This document shows positions 27,463 to 34,900 of a stretch of DNA of 64,000 bases, piece after piece. Numbering within the stretch: position 1 is the stretch's first letter; every line of letters starts with the position of its first letter. Both the position numbers and the translations under genes were made by a program. The stretch covers positions 1 to 64,000 of the forward strand of contig DASYAU010000070.1 of NCBI GenBank assembly GCA_036501185.1, read 5' to 3'. Origin of the DNA: Korobacter sp036501185 (GTDB lineage: Bacteria > Acidobacteriota > Terriglobia > Terriglobales > Acidobacteriaceae). The notes under the pieces were generated by a model that saw only the letters and a list, made by a program, of their open reading frames with translations, searched no databases and was not told the origin of the DNA.

Positions 27463-27556
27463 TGCGATTCCCTCGATTTTTGGGATGAGCGTTTCGAGTT
27501 GCCCTCGCATCCAACTCCCTGAGCAACGGAGTTCCCCCTTTCCCGCGGAAAACGGG

Positions 27557-27564
27557 TATAGAAT
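27557..27564 (+). promoter_or_regulatory. Possible -10 element upstream of the 27586 gene
   Basis: GGGTATAGAAT contains TAGAAT (five of six consensus bases) or TATAGA, with a preceding G-rich extension, 22-29 bases before the ATG. No convincing -35 box could be paired with it. Confidence 0.3.
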
Positions 27565-27585
27565 GGCTTCGTTGCGGGGATTCCC

Positions 27586-28671
27586 ATGAACCGGCAGTCA
27601 CTCCTTCAGGTTGTTCTGGCGATATCGGGACTGCTGTGTGCCTCCGTCTACGCCGCGCCGCAATCGAAATCCAACGATGCCCCGAAGATCAGCGAAGAAC
27701 ATCGCGTCGCCCTGATACGCGGCGTGCAGGCGGAACACTGTTTCGCGAAGGTCATCTTTCCGCAAGGGAAGAAGGGTCTCACATTCAAGGACGGCAAGAT
27801 TACGCCGGGCGCGATGGAAGTGAACCAGGTCGCGGTGCGGGAGGGCGCTGCTGCCCAGGTTGGCGATCGCATGTTGATCACCGATCTTCTCTTTGAAGGC
27901 AACAAGATCGTCCTTGAACTCAATGGTGGCCCACGCAAAGGCGTCAAGTGGTACCAGCGCATTTCGATCGGAGGAAACGGGGGCGAGACGCCGGTTTCGA
28001 ATCCCGATCCGCGCGCTGTGAACTCGCAGGGGTCCGTGCTGACCGTGGTCTTTAAGGACCACATCCCCGACATGACGCCCGAACAGTTCAAGCAATTGCT
28101 TTCGCCGATTTTCGACTTTACCTCGCTGACGGTTGCGGAAGCTTACGCCAAGCAACTGCCGCCGAAGGTGGCGCTGGCGATCAAGAACCACCAGGTGCTG
28201 GTAGGCATGGACCGCGACATGGTGGAGTATTCGCTCGGTCGTCCGCCCAAGCGTTATCGCGATAAAGACGACAAGGGCCGCGACTACGAAGAGTGGATCT
28301 ACGGAACTCCGCCAGAGGACGTTGAGTTCGTACGCTTCATCGGCCCCACCGTCACCATGCTTACCATCATGAAGGTCGATGGCGAGAAGGTCGTCAAGAC
28401 CGATCCTGAGGTGGTGCTCGCCTCGAAGGAAACCGAGGCCAAGCCCGATGAGGGTAACGCGCCGAAGAAACAAACCAAGCGTCCGTCGCTACTCGCCCCC
28501 GGGGAGCAGAATCCCGATGCGCCCGCGGTCAGCAATGGACAAACCCAGGAGCCGACGCACGCCGGGTCACCTGGTGGCGCGCCAACGACCAGCCCAACGT
28601 CGCGGCCGACAGATCCCAAGTTGCCGCCGGATGCAACTCCGCCGCCGCAATTTGCATCTTCTGCGCATTAA
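27586..28671 (+). CDS. Secreted hypothetical protein with Pro/Thr-rich C-terminus
   Basis: The 361-aa protein has a signal peptide (MNRQSLLQVVLAISGLLCASVYAAP). The middle part contains RVALIRGVQAEHCFAKVIFPQGKKG, DRMLITDLLFEGNKIVLELNGGP and, around residue 205, HQVLVGMDRDMVEYSLGRPPKRYRDKDDKGRDYEEWIYG, which looks like a small beta-lipoprotein-type fold used in several uncharacterised secreted proteins. The last 80 residues are low-complexity Pro, Thr, Ser and Gly. No enzymatic motif is visible. Two terminator-like hairpins follow it. Confidence 0.65.
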   Translation: MNRQSLLQVVLAISGLLCASVYAAPQSKSNDAPKISEEHRVALIRGVQAEHCFAKVIFPQGKKGLTFKDGKITPGAMEVNQVAVREGAAAQVGDRMLITDLLFEGNKIVLELNGGPRKGVKWYQRISIGGNGGETPVSNPDPRAVNSQGSVLTVVFKDHIPDMTPEQFKQLLSPIFDFTSLTVAEAYAKQLPPKVALAIKNHQVLVGMDRDMVEYSLGRPPKRYRDKDDKGRDYEEWIYGTPPEDVEFVRFIGPTVTMLTIMKVDGEKVVKTDPEVVLASKETEAKPDEGNAPKKQTKRPSLLAPGEQNPDAPAVSNGQTQEPTHAGSPGGAPTTSPTSRPTDPKLPPDATPPPQFASSAH

Positions 28672-28717
28672 GCTTCTGTCGTAAAAGCTTTGTCGCAAAA
28701 CTGCTGTTAGATTATTT

Positions 28718-28761
28718 ATCCCCGGCACGAAAGGGGGATTTTGTGCGCGAGAGCGCATTTT
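28718..28761 (+). terminator. Tandem terminator-like hairpins upstream of the rsbR-gvp cluster
   Basis: The first hairpin pairs ATCCCC (28718-28723) with GGGGAT (28734-28739), followed by TTT. The second is TGCGC (28744-28748), a GAGA tetraloop and GCGCA (28753-28757), followed by TTTT. They separate the secreted-protein gene from the stressosome/gas vesicle genes. A possible -35/-10 pair (TTGTCG at 28690, TATTTA at 28713) lies just before them, so they could also act as attenuators of the downstream operon. Confidence 0.55.
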
Positions 28762-28822
28762 AGAAGCGTCAATACCGAGGTAATCCGCCGTATCTGAATC
28801 CTGCTAAACCCTTGGAGTCTTC

Positions 28823-29686
28823 ATGAGTCGAGTTCCCGACATTATTCGGAAGCACGAAGCTGACATCCTGCAAAACTGGATGAAGGAGATGGCGAACACG
28901 ACCCGCCGCTCCGATCTTTTGAACGATCGCGACCTTTTAAGTCAGTCCAGCGTGCTGCTCTCGCTCCTGGTCGAGGGTATGAAGTCAGGCGCCACTTCCG
29001 ACTTCCGCGGCAACGAATGGGCGCGCGTCCGCGACCATCTCGCCGAAATCTCGCGGAACCGTGCCCAGCAAGGCTTTTCGCCCTCCGAGATCGCTACCTA
29101 TGTGCTTTCTGTGAAGCGGCCAATCTTTACCCGGCTGCGCGCCGAGATTACCGATGGGGCGGAGCTCGCCGACGAAATATGGTTTATTACCGACTTGATC
29201 GATCGTCTCGGCCTGTTTACCACCGAGATCTTCCAGAAGTCCCGGGAAGGGGTGATCGCGCGGCAGCAGCAGGAGATGCTCGAACTCTCGACGCCGGTCG
29301 TGAAGCTGTGGGATGGCGTGCTGGCCCTGCCGCTGATCGGCACACTGGATAGCGCCCGTACGCAAATCGTGATGGAGTCGCTACTTCAGCGAATCGTCGA
29401 GACCGGTTCGGAAGTCGCCATCATCGACATCACCGGTGTGCCTACCGTGGACACGTTAGTCGCGCAGCACCTGATCAAGACCGTTACCGCGGCGCGGCTC
29501 ATGGGCGCCGATTGTATTATCAGCGGCATTCGCCCGCAGACCGCGCAAACTATCGTCCATCTTGGTGTCGAGTTGTCGGATATCGCCACGAAAGCGACCC
29601 TGGCGGATGCGTTCCGCCTGGCGCTCACGCGATCGGGCTCGATGATCTCCAGTGGCAAAAAACCATTTAACGGCAGGCGGAGGTAG
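28823..29686 (+). CDS. RsbR-type stressosome scaffold protein (RsbRD_N + STAS)
   Basis: RsbR paralogues form, with RsbS, the stressosome shell that releases the RsbT kinase on stress. In this 287-aa protein residues 1-155 are an RsbRD-type all-helical sensor domain (IIRKHEADILQNWMKEM, FSPSEIATYVLSVKRPIF) and 160-275 a STAS domain. The conserved phospho-sites are visible as Thr211 in VPTVDTLVAQHL and Ser234 in IISGIRPQTAQTIV, matching the two threonine sites of Bacillus RsbRA. A GGAG ribosome-binding site lies 5 bases before the ATG. It is the first gene of the rsb-gvp cluster; rsbS follows after 9 bases. Confidence 0.92.
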   Translation: MSRVPDIIRKHEADILQNWMKEMANTTRRSDLLNDRDLLSQSSVLLSLLVEGMKSGATSDFRGNEWARVRDHLAEISRNRAQQGFSPSEIATYVLSVKRPIFTRLRAEITDGAELADEIWFITDLIDRLGLFTTEIFQKSREGVIARQQQEMLELSTPVVKLWDGVLALPLIGTLDSARTQIVMESLLQRIVETGSEVAIIDITGVPTVDTLVAQHLIKTVTAARLMGADCIISGIRPQTAQTIVHLGVELSDIATKATLADAFRLALTRSGSMISSGKKPFNGRRR

Positions 29687-29695
29687 GGAGTCGAG

Positions 29696-30133
29696 ATGGA
29701 GCGAATACCCATATTGAGGATGGGCGAGTTCCTGCTCGTCACCATCCAGGTCGACATGCATGACCGGCTTGCCATGACTTTGCAGGACGACCTCACCAAC
29801 AAGATCGTGGAGTACGGCGCGAAGGGCGTCCTCATCGATATCTCGGTGCTTGAAATCGTCGATTCCTTTATCGGGCGCATGCTCGGCAACATTGCCGCGA
29901 TGTCGCGCATACTGGATGCCGCCGCTGTCGTCGTAGGCATGCAGCCGGCGGTTGCCATCACCCTGGTTGAACTCGGTCTCTCGCTTACGGGCGTACGGAC
30001 CGCTCTGAACGTGGAGCGCGGTATGGAGATGCTCCGCCGTGAGCTCCGCGCCGCTCGCGAACTGTATAGCGAAGACGACGAGGATGACTCTGCCACTGAT
30101 GCCGGAGAGCACGGCGCGGAAACCGAGGAATAG
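29696..30133 (+). CDS. rsbS: RsbS-type STAS protein of the stressosome
   Basis: The 145-aa single-STAS protein is the core antagonist that holds RsbT in the stressosome. MERIPILRMGEFLLVTIQVDMHD and the site Ser57 in EIVDSFIGRML correspond to RsbS and its Ser59 of Bacillus. The C-terminal 30 residues are acidic (EDDEDDSATDAGEH), an extension beyond the usual STAS end. It lies between rsbR and rsbT with gaps of 9 and 3 bases, in the conserved order of rsbRST modules. Confidence 0.93.
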   Translation: MERIPILRMGEFLLVTIQVDMHDRLAMTLQDDLTNKIVEYGAKGVLIDISVLEIVDSFIGRMLGNIAAMSRILDAAAVVVGMQPAVAITLVELGLSLTGVRTALNVERGMEMLRRELRAARELYSEDDEDDSATDAGEHGAETEE

Positions 30134-30136
30134 GGG

Positions 30137-30541
30137 ATGCCCGTTGTCAAGACGGACGAAATGCCGATCCAGTCTCCCTCGGACATCGTGATGGCGAGGC
30201 AGGCGGTGCGCTCGATCGCGGCGAGCATGGGTTTCAGTCTCGTCGACCAGACCAAGATTGTTACCGCCGCCAGCGAACTCGCGCGTAACACCTTGGATTA
30301 CGGAGGCGGAGGTGTGCTGCGCCTCGTCCACATTGAAGAGAACCCGCGTAAGGGGCTGCAGCTGGTTTTCGAGGACCACGGTCCTGGCATCCCCGACGTG
30401 CAACTGGCTCTCAAAGATGGTTACACCACCGGCGGCGGACTAGGTCTAGGACTCGGCGGCGCACGACGTCTTGTAAACGACTTCGATATTGCCTCCGCTC
30501 CGGGCCAAGGCACGCGCGTCACCATCACCAGGTGGAGATGA
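30137..30541 (+). CDS. rsbT: RsbT-type serine/threonine switch kinase
   Basis: RsbT phosphorylates RsbR and RsbS and, once freed, activates a downstream output protein. The 134-aa protein is a GHKL ATPase: N-box SELARNTLDYG (residues 46-56), G1 box DHGPGIPD (80-87) and the glycine-rich GGGLGLGLGGARRL (99-112). Length matches RsbT. Its stop overlaps the next ATG by 4 bases. In Bacillus the output is the RsbU phosphatase; no RsbU is found here, and the next gene encodes an ATPase-phosphatase fusion. Confidence 0.93.
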   Translation: MPVVKTDEMPIQSPSDIVMARQAVRSIAASMGFSLVDQTKIVTAASELARNTLDYGGGGVLRLVHIEENPRKGLQLVFEDHGPGIPDVQLALKDGYTTGGGLGLGLGGARRLVNDFDIASAPGQGTRVTITRWR

Positions 30542-31563
30542 ATACCCCTTATTTTCTGCCGATCCCAGTGCAGGAGGAGTCACAGCCCGGCTCTGCCCGC
30601 CGAGAGGCCGCGCGGGTGGCGGCTCTACAAGGCATGTCACAGGGCGACGTTGGCCGGGTGTCGATCGTGGTCACCGAGGCTGCCAATAACGTGGTGAAGC
30701 ACGGCCACGGAGGCGAGATCCTCATCCGCGGATGCCATGACGATGGTGCGAGCTGCGTAGACATCCTGGCCCTTGATAAAGGCAAGGGCATGTCCGATCT
30801 TGAGGCCTGTATGCGCGACGGCTACTCCACCAGTGGAACGCCGGGGACGGGGCTTGGCGCGATGCGGCGACTCTCGGATGCGCTCGAGGTCTATTCGCAG
30901 CCTGAAGCGGGAACCGCGATTTACAGTCGCATCGACAGCGGCAAGCCAGAGCACCTTCATCGTCAGTCACGAGTTGAATGTGGGGCTCTTAGTGTGCCCG
31001 TGGCGGGCGAGACCCGCTGTGGCGACAGTTGGGCAGTCCACCACACTGAGACCCATTCCGTGTTCCTGGTCGTCGACGGCCTGGGCCACGGTGCGGGCGC
31101 TGCCGAGGCCGCTGATGAAGCCGTGGCCGCCTTTGAGCGGCTGGGCGACACCCTGAACCCGCTCGATATTCTCGACGAGACTCACCACGTGCTTCGCAAA
31201 ACGCGGGGCGCCGCGGTAAGCATCGCGTCCATCGATTACATTGCGCGAAAGCTTCGCTTCGCGGGCGTAGGAAACGTGGGCGGAGCTATCATTTTTGGCG
31301 GCAAGCATCACAATCTCGTAACCCATAACGGCATCATCGGCCACTCCGTGGCACGCATGCAGGATTTCACTTATGATTTTCCCGAGGGCGCCACGCTTGC
31401 CATGATCAGCGATGGCATCTCCTCGCATTGGAGCCTGACGAAATATCCAGGTATCCAGTCCCGCTCGGCGCTACTCGCAGCAGCCCTCATTTACCGCGAT
31501 TGTAGTCGCCGTCGCGACGACGCGACCGTGCTCATCGCCCGCGAGCGGGCGAAAGGAAATTGA
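30538..31563 (+). CDS. GHKL ATPase/PP2C-type phosphatase fusion (RsbT-like + RsbX/SpoIIE-like)
   Basis: The 341-aa protein has two parts. Residues 15-132 form an RsbT/RsbW-like ATPase with N-box TEAANNVVKHG (46-56) and DKGKGMSD (80-87). Residues 148-340 form a PP2C/SpoIIE phosphatase with metal motifs RCGDSW (160-165), DGLGHG (180-185), MISDGISSHW and the final RRDDATVLI. In stressosome operons RsbX removes phosphate from RsbR and RsbS to reset the system, and this gene sits in the rsbX position. The fusion of kinase-like and phosphatase domains would put both activities in one chain. The ATG overlapping the rsbT stop is preferred to a GTG two codons before. Confidence 0.85.
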   Translation: MNTPYFLPIPVQEESQPGSARREAARVAALQGMSQGDVGRVSIVVTEAANNVVKHGHGGEILIRGCHDDGASCVDILALDKGKGMSDLEACMRDGYSTSGTPGTGLGAMRRLSDALEVYSQPEAGTAIYSRIDSGKPEHLHRQSRVECGALSVPVAGETRCGDSWAVHHTETHSVFLVVDGLGHGAGAAEAADEAVAAFERLGDTLNPLDILDETHHVLRKTRGAAVSIASIDYIARKLRFAGVGNVGGAIIFGGKHHNLVTHNGIIGHSVARMQDFTYDFPEGATLAMISDGISSHWSLTKYPGIQSRSALLAAALIYRDCSRRRDDATVLIARERAKGN

Positions 31564-31565
31564 GT

Positions 31566-33377
31566 ATGTCCACGCGACTCGTCGCGATTGAACTGCGGCG
31601 CGAAGACGATGTCGTTCAGGCTCGCCAATCCGCGCGTGACGTTGCAGCCCGGCTCGGGTTCGACTCGCAGGACCAGGTACGCATCGCGACCGCAGCCTCC
31701 GAACTGGCGCGGAACGCGTATCGTTATGCGGGCGCCGGCGAGGTCGCCTTCGAACTCTCGCCCGGCTCCGGCCATCTCGACCAACCTCAGTCCCTCAACA
31801 TCACCGTCTCTGATAATGGTCCCGGAATAGCCGACCTGCAGCGTGTGCTGCGCGGCCGTTACGTCTCCAATACCGGGCTTGGCATCGGCCTCATTGGCAC
31901 GCAGCGACTCATGGACGAGTTCCACGTGGAGTCGGAGCCGGGTAAGGGAACCCGCGTCCAGGTGGGCAAGAAGCTCTCTACCCGCCAGCATTTCAGCGAA
32001 AGCGAAATCCGCGACATCCAGCAGAAACTCAAGTCCGGCAAGAGCCGCGAGCCACTTGTCGAACTGGAAGCGCAAAATCGCGATCTCCTGGCGTCGCTCG
32101 AACAGCTCCGGCTGAAGAGCGCCGAACTCGACCATCTCAACAAGGAACTTGACGACACCAACCGCGGAGTTGTCGCCCTCTACGCCGAACTGGATGAACG
32201 CGCCGACTTCCTGCAGCGCACTTCAGAGCTCAAGACGCGTTTCCTCTCCAACATGAGCCACGAGTTCCGCACTCCGCTGAACTCGATCATCAGTCTTACC
32301 CAGTTGCTGCTCGACCGCGTGGACGGCGAGCTCACCGAGGAGCAGGAGAAGCAGGTGACCTACATCCGCCGCTCCGCCGATACGCTCCTCGAACTCGTGA
32401 CCGACCTGCTCGACTTGGCCAAGATTGAGGCTGGGAAGGTCACGGTGCGTCCCAGTGCGTTTAAGGTCAGTGCGCTGTTTGGTGCGCTACGCGGTATGCT
32501 GCGGCCGCTGCTCACAAATCCAAACGTGTCGCTCATCTTTGAGGAAGGTCCGGAGCTCGATCTTTATACAGATGAACCGAAGGTCTCGCAGATCCTGCGT
32601 AACTTCATTTCCAACGCGCTGAAGTTCACGCAGGCGGGCACGGTGGTAGTTTCCGCGCGAGGCGGCCAACACGATACGGTCTGCTTCTCTGTCCGCGATA
32701 CCGGGATCGGCATCTCGCGCCCAGACCAGTTGCGCGTCTTCGAGGAGTTCACCCAGATCGACAGTCCGCTGCAGCGCCAGACCAAGGGCACAGGTCTGGG
32801 TTTGCCTATCACCAAGAAATTCGCCGAGCTGCTGGGCGGCAGCGTCTCTCTCGAGAGCGAACCTGGCGAGGGATCGACATTTTCCGCAATCATCCCCCGC
32901 GTTTATTCCGAGAGCGTAGAAAATAGCGCTCTGGGGATCAGCACTGCACCTGCTCTTGGTCCCCGCGAGAGCACGCCCGTGCTCCTCGTCATCGACGACG
33001 AAGAAATTTCCCGTTACGTTCTACGAAACCTTTTACGCGCTTTGGCCTTCAGAGTACTTGAGGCGAATGGGGCGGCCGTTGGACTGCAACTCGCGGAAAC
33101 ACGGCGTCCAGCCGCCATCTTCCTCGATTTAATTATGAATGGCATGCAAGGTGAAGAGGCCCTGGAGCGCTTGAAAGCGAATCCCGCGACGGTGTCGATC
33201 CCCGTCATCATCCACACGTCGCGCGTGCTCAGTGCAGCGGAGAAAGAGCAGCTCCTCCGCCGCGCTGTCGCTATCGTGCCTAAACAAACGAAGTCGCGCG
33301 ACGAGTCGTTCAACAGGATCCAGCAGGCCCTCGCGTTGGCTGGAATCAGCCTTGCCGCTAGCAAAGGGGAGGCATAG
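31566..33377 (+). CDS. Hybrid: RsbT-like ATPase + histidine kinase + receiver domain
   Basis: This 603-aa cytosolic protein joins an N-terminal RsbT-like domain (residues 8-135; N-box SELARNAYRYA, SDNGPGIAD, SNTGLGIGL) to a coiled coil (145-220), a HisKA dimerisation domain with phospho-site His232 in FLSNMSHEFRTPLNS, a HATPase domain (NFISNALKFT, DTGIGIS, GTGLGLPI) and a C-terminal receiver (VLLVIDDEEISR, AIFLDLIMNG). It has no membrane segment. The architecture suggests that the partner-switching signal feeds straight into a phosphorelay. A Lys-containing switch residue appears in IVPKQ. The ATG at 31566 follows the previous stop by 2 bases; a TTG two codons earlier is the alternative. Confidence 0.85.
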   Translation: MSTRLVAIELRREDDVVQARQSARDVAARLGFDSQDQVRIATAASELARNAYRYAGAGEVAFELSPGSGHLDQPQSLNITVSDNGPGIADLQRVLRGRYVSNTGLGIGLIGTQRLMDEFHVESEPGKGTRVQVGKKLSTRQHFSESEIRDIQQKLKSGKSREPLVELEAQNRDLLASLEQLRLKSAELDHLNKELDDTNRGVVALYAELDERADFLQRTSELKTRFLSNMSHEFRTPLNSIISLTQLLLDRVDGELTEEQEKQVTYIRRSADTLLELVTDLLDLAKIEAGKVTVRPSAFKVSALFGALRGMLRPLLTNPNVSLIFEEGPELDLYTDEPKVSQILRNFISNALKFTQAGTVVVSARGGQHDTVCFSVRDTGIGISRPDQLRVFEEFTQIDSPLQRQTKGTGLGLPITKKFAELLGGSVSLESEPGEGSTFSAIIPRVYSESVENSALGISTAPALGPRESTPVLLVIDDEEISRYVLRNLLRALAFRVLEANGAAVGLQLAETRRPAAIFLDLIMNGMQGEEALERLKANPATVSIPVIIHTSRVLSAAEKEQLLRRAVAIVPKQTKSRDESFNRIQQALALAGISLAASKGEA

Positions 33378-34859
33378 TTGCCGGAACCCGCAACCATCCT
33401 CCTGGTTGACGATACCGATGCACAGCGATACGCGCTGAGCCGCTTGCTGCGTGGAGGAGGTTACAACGTGGTGGAGGCAGCCTCCGGCGAGGAGGCGCTC
33501 GACCGTGTTGGGCAGTTGCCCGACCTCGTTCTGCTCGATGTTGGGCTCCCCGGCATCAATGGCTACGAGGTCTGTCAGCGTATCAAGGCGAATCCTCTCA
33601 CCCGAAGTATTCCCGTCCTCCAGATGTCCGCCTCCTACGTCTCTTCGCACCATAACGTAATTGGGTTCGAAGGCGGCGCCGATGGGTATCTCACTCCTCC
33701 GCTCGAGGGTCCTGAGCTGCTTGCCAACGTCAAGGCTCTGTTGCGCCTGCGTGCTGCCGAAGAACGCATTGCGCGCCAGGCGGGCGAAGTAGAGGCCACG
33801 CGGGCCGAACTCCATGCGGTCCTGCAAAGCGTTGCCGAAGGGCTCGTGCACGTGGATCCCAACGGCTGCACGCGCTACACCAATAGCGCCGCCGAACGCC
33901 TGCTGGGCTATGACGGCATGGATATTCGCGGGAAGAGTTTCCACGATTTCGTGCATCGCGATCAGCGCGGCTGTCCGGGACGGACCTGCGCGCTGGCACG
34001 CCTCACTGCCGAATCCGTCGGAGCTCATGAGTCTGTCTTCGTGCGCAAGGACGGCACCCCCATGACCGTCGAATTTTCAGTCTCGCCGTACCTCGTGAAT
34101 GGGGTTGTTGAAGGTGTGGTCCTTTCCTTCCGCGACATCGGCGAACGCAAGCGCGCGGAAGAAGCCCTACGCATCACCGAGAAACTCGCCAATACTGGAC
34201 GCATGGCAGCGACCATCGCCCACGAAATCAACAACCCGCTCGAAGCAATCACCAACCTGGTGTACCTGCTGAGCGTCGCGCCGGAGCTAGAGGACGACAC
34301 TCGCCGCTACGTGGATATGGCGCAAGCCGAGTTGGCGCGCGTCACCCACATATCCAAGCAGACCCTTGGTTTCTACCGGCAATCGCACCTCGTCGCCGAG
34401 TTCAGCCTGGGAGAGGTCGCCGATAGCGTGCTTACATTACTCGAACGCAAACTGAGCTCCGGGCATATTGAGGTCGAGCGCCGGTACGAGAGCGATGCAA
34501 AAGTCCGAGGTTATGCCGGCGAGCTGCGGCAGGTGATTTCGAACCTGATTTTGAACGCTATGGAAGCCGTGGTGGCGAACGGGAAAATCTCCGTGCACAT
34601 TTACGACAGCCACGACTGGCGGTCCGATCAACCTGGCGTTCGCTTCGTCGTGTGCGACACCGGCTCCGGCATCCCAAAATCAAAGATGAATTCCATTTTT
34701 GAGCCCTTTTTCACGACCAAACAGGAACGCGGAACGGGCCTCGGTCTTTGGGTCACGAATGGCATCGTGCACAAGCACGGCGGCTATATGCGGGTGCACA
34801 GCTCGCAGGACCCTAAACATCACGGCACGTGCTTCTCCGTGTTTCTTCCCAACCGCTAA
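33378..34859 (+). CDS. Receiver-PAS-histidine kinase
   Basis: The 493-aa protein begins with a receiver domain (LVDDTDAQ, phospho-acceptor Asp54 in LVLLDVGLPGING), followed by a PAS domain (about 145-255, NGCTRYTNSAAERLLGYDG), HisKA with His282 in TIAHEINNPLEA and a HATPase domain (NLILNAMEAV, DTGSGIPKS, GTGLGLWV). The start is a TTG directly after the stop of the previous gene. A receiver at the N-terminus of a kinase usually receives phosphate from another kinase, here most likely the hybrid kinase upstream. No transmembrane helix. Confidence 0.88.
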   Translation: MPEPATILLVDDTDAQRYALSRLLRGGGYNVVEAASGEEALDRVGQLPDLVLLDVGLPGINGYEVCQRIKANPLTRSIPVLQMSASYVSSHHNVIGFEGGADGYLTPPLEGPELLANVKALLRLRAAEERIARQAGEVEATRAELHAVLQSVAEGLVHVDPNGCTRYTNSAAERLLGYDGMDIRGKSFHDFVHRDQRGCPGRTCALARLTAESVGAHESVFVRKDGTPMTVEFSVSPYLVNGVVEGVVLSFRDIGERKRAEEALRITEKLANTGRMAATIAHEINNPLEAITNLVYLLSVAPELEDDTRRYVDMAQAELARVTHISKQTLGFYRQSHLVAEFSLGEVADSVLTLLERKLSSGHIEVERRYESDAKVRGYAGELRQVISNLILNAMEAVVANGKISVHIYDSHDWRSDQPGVRFVVCDTGSGIPKSKMNSIFEPFFTTKQERGTGLGLWVTNGIVHKHGGYMRVHSSQDPKHHGTCFSVFLPNR

Positions 34860-34900
34860 CCGCAGCTTGCCTCCGGTCCCACTCCATGCGAGATTGAATC

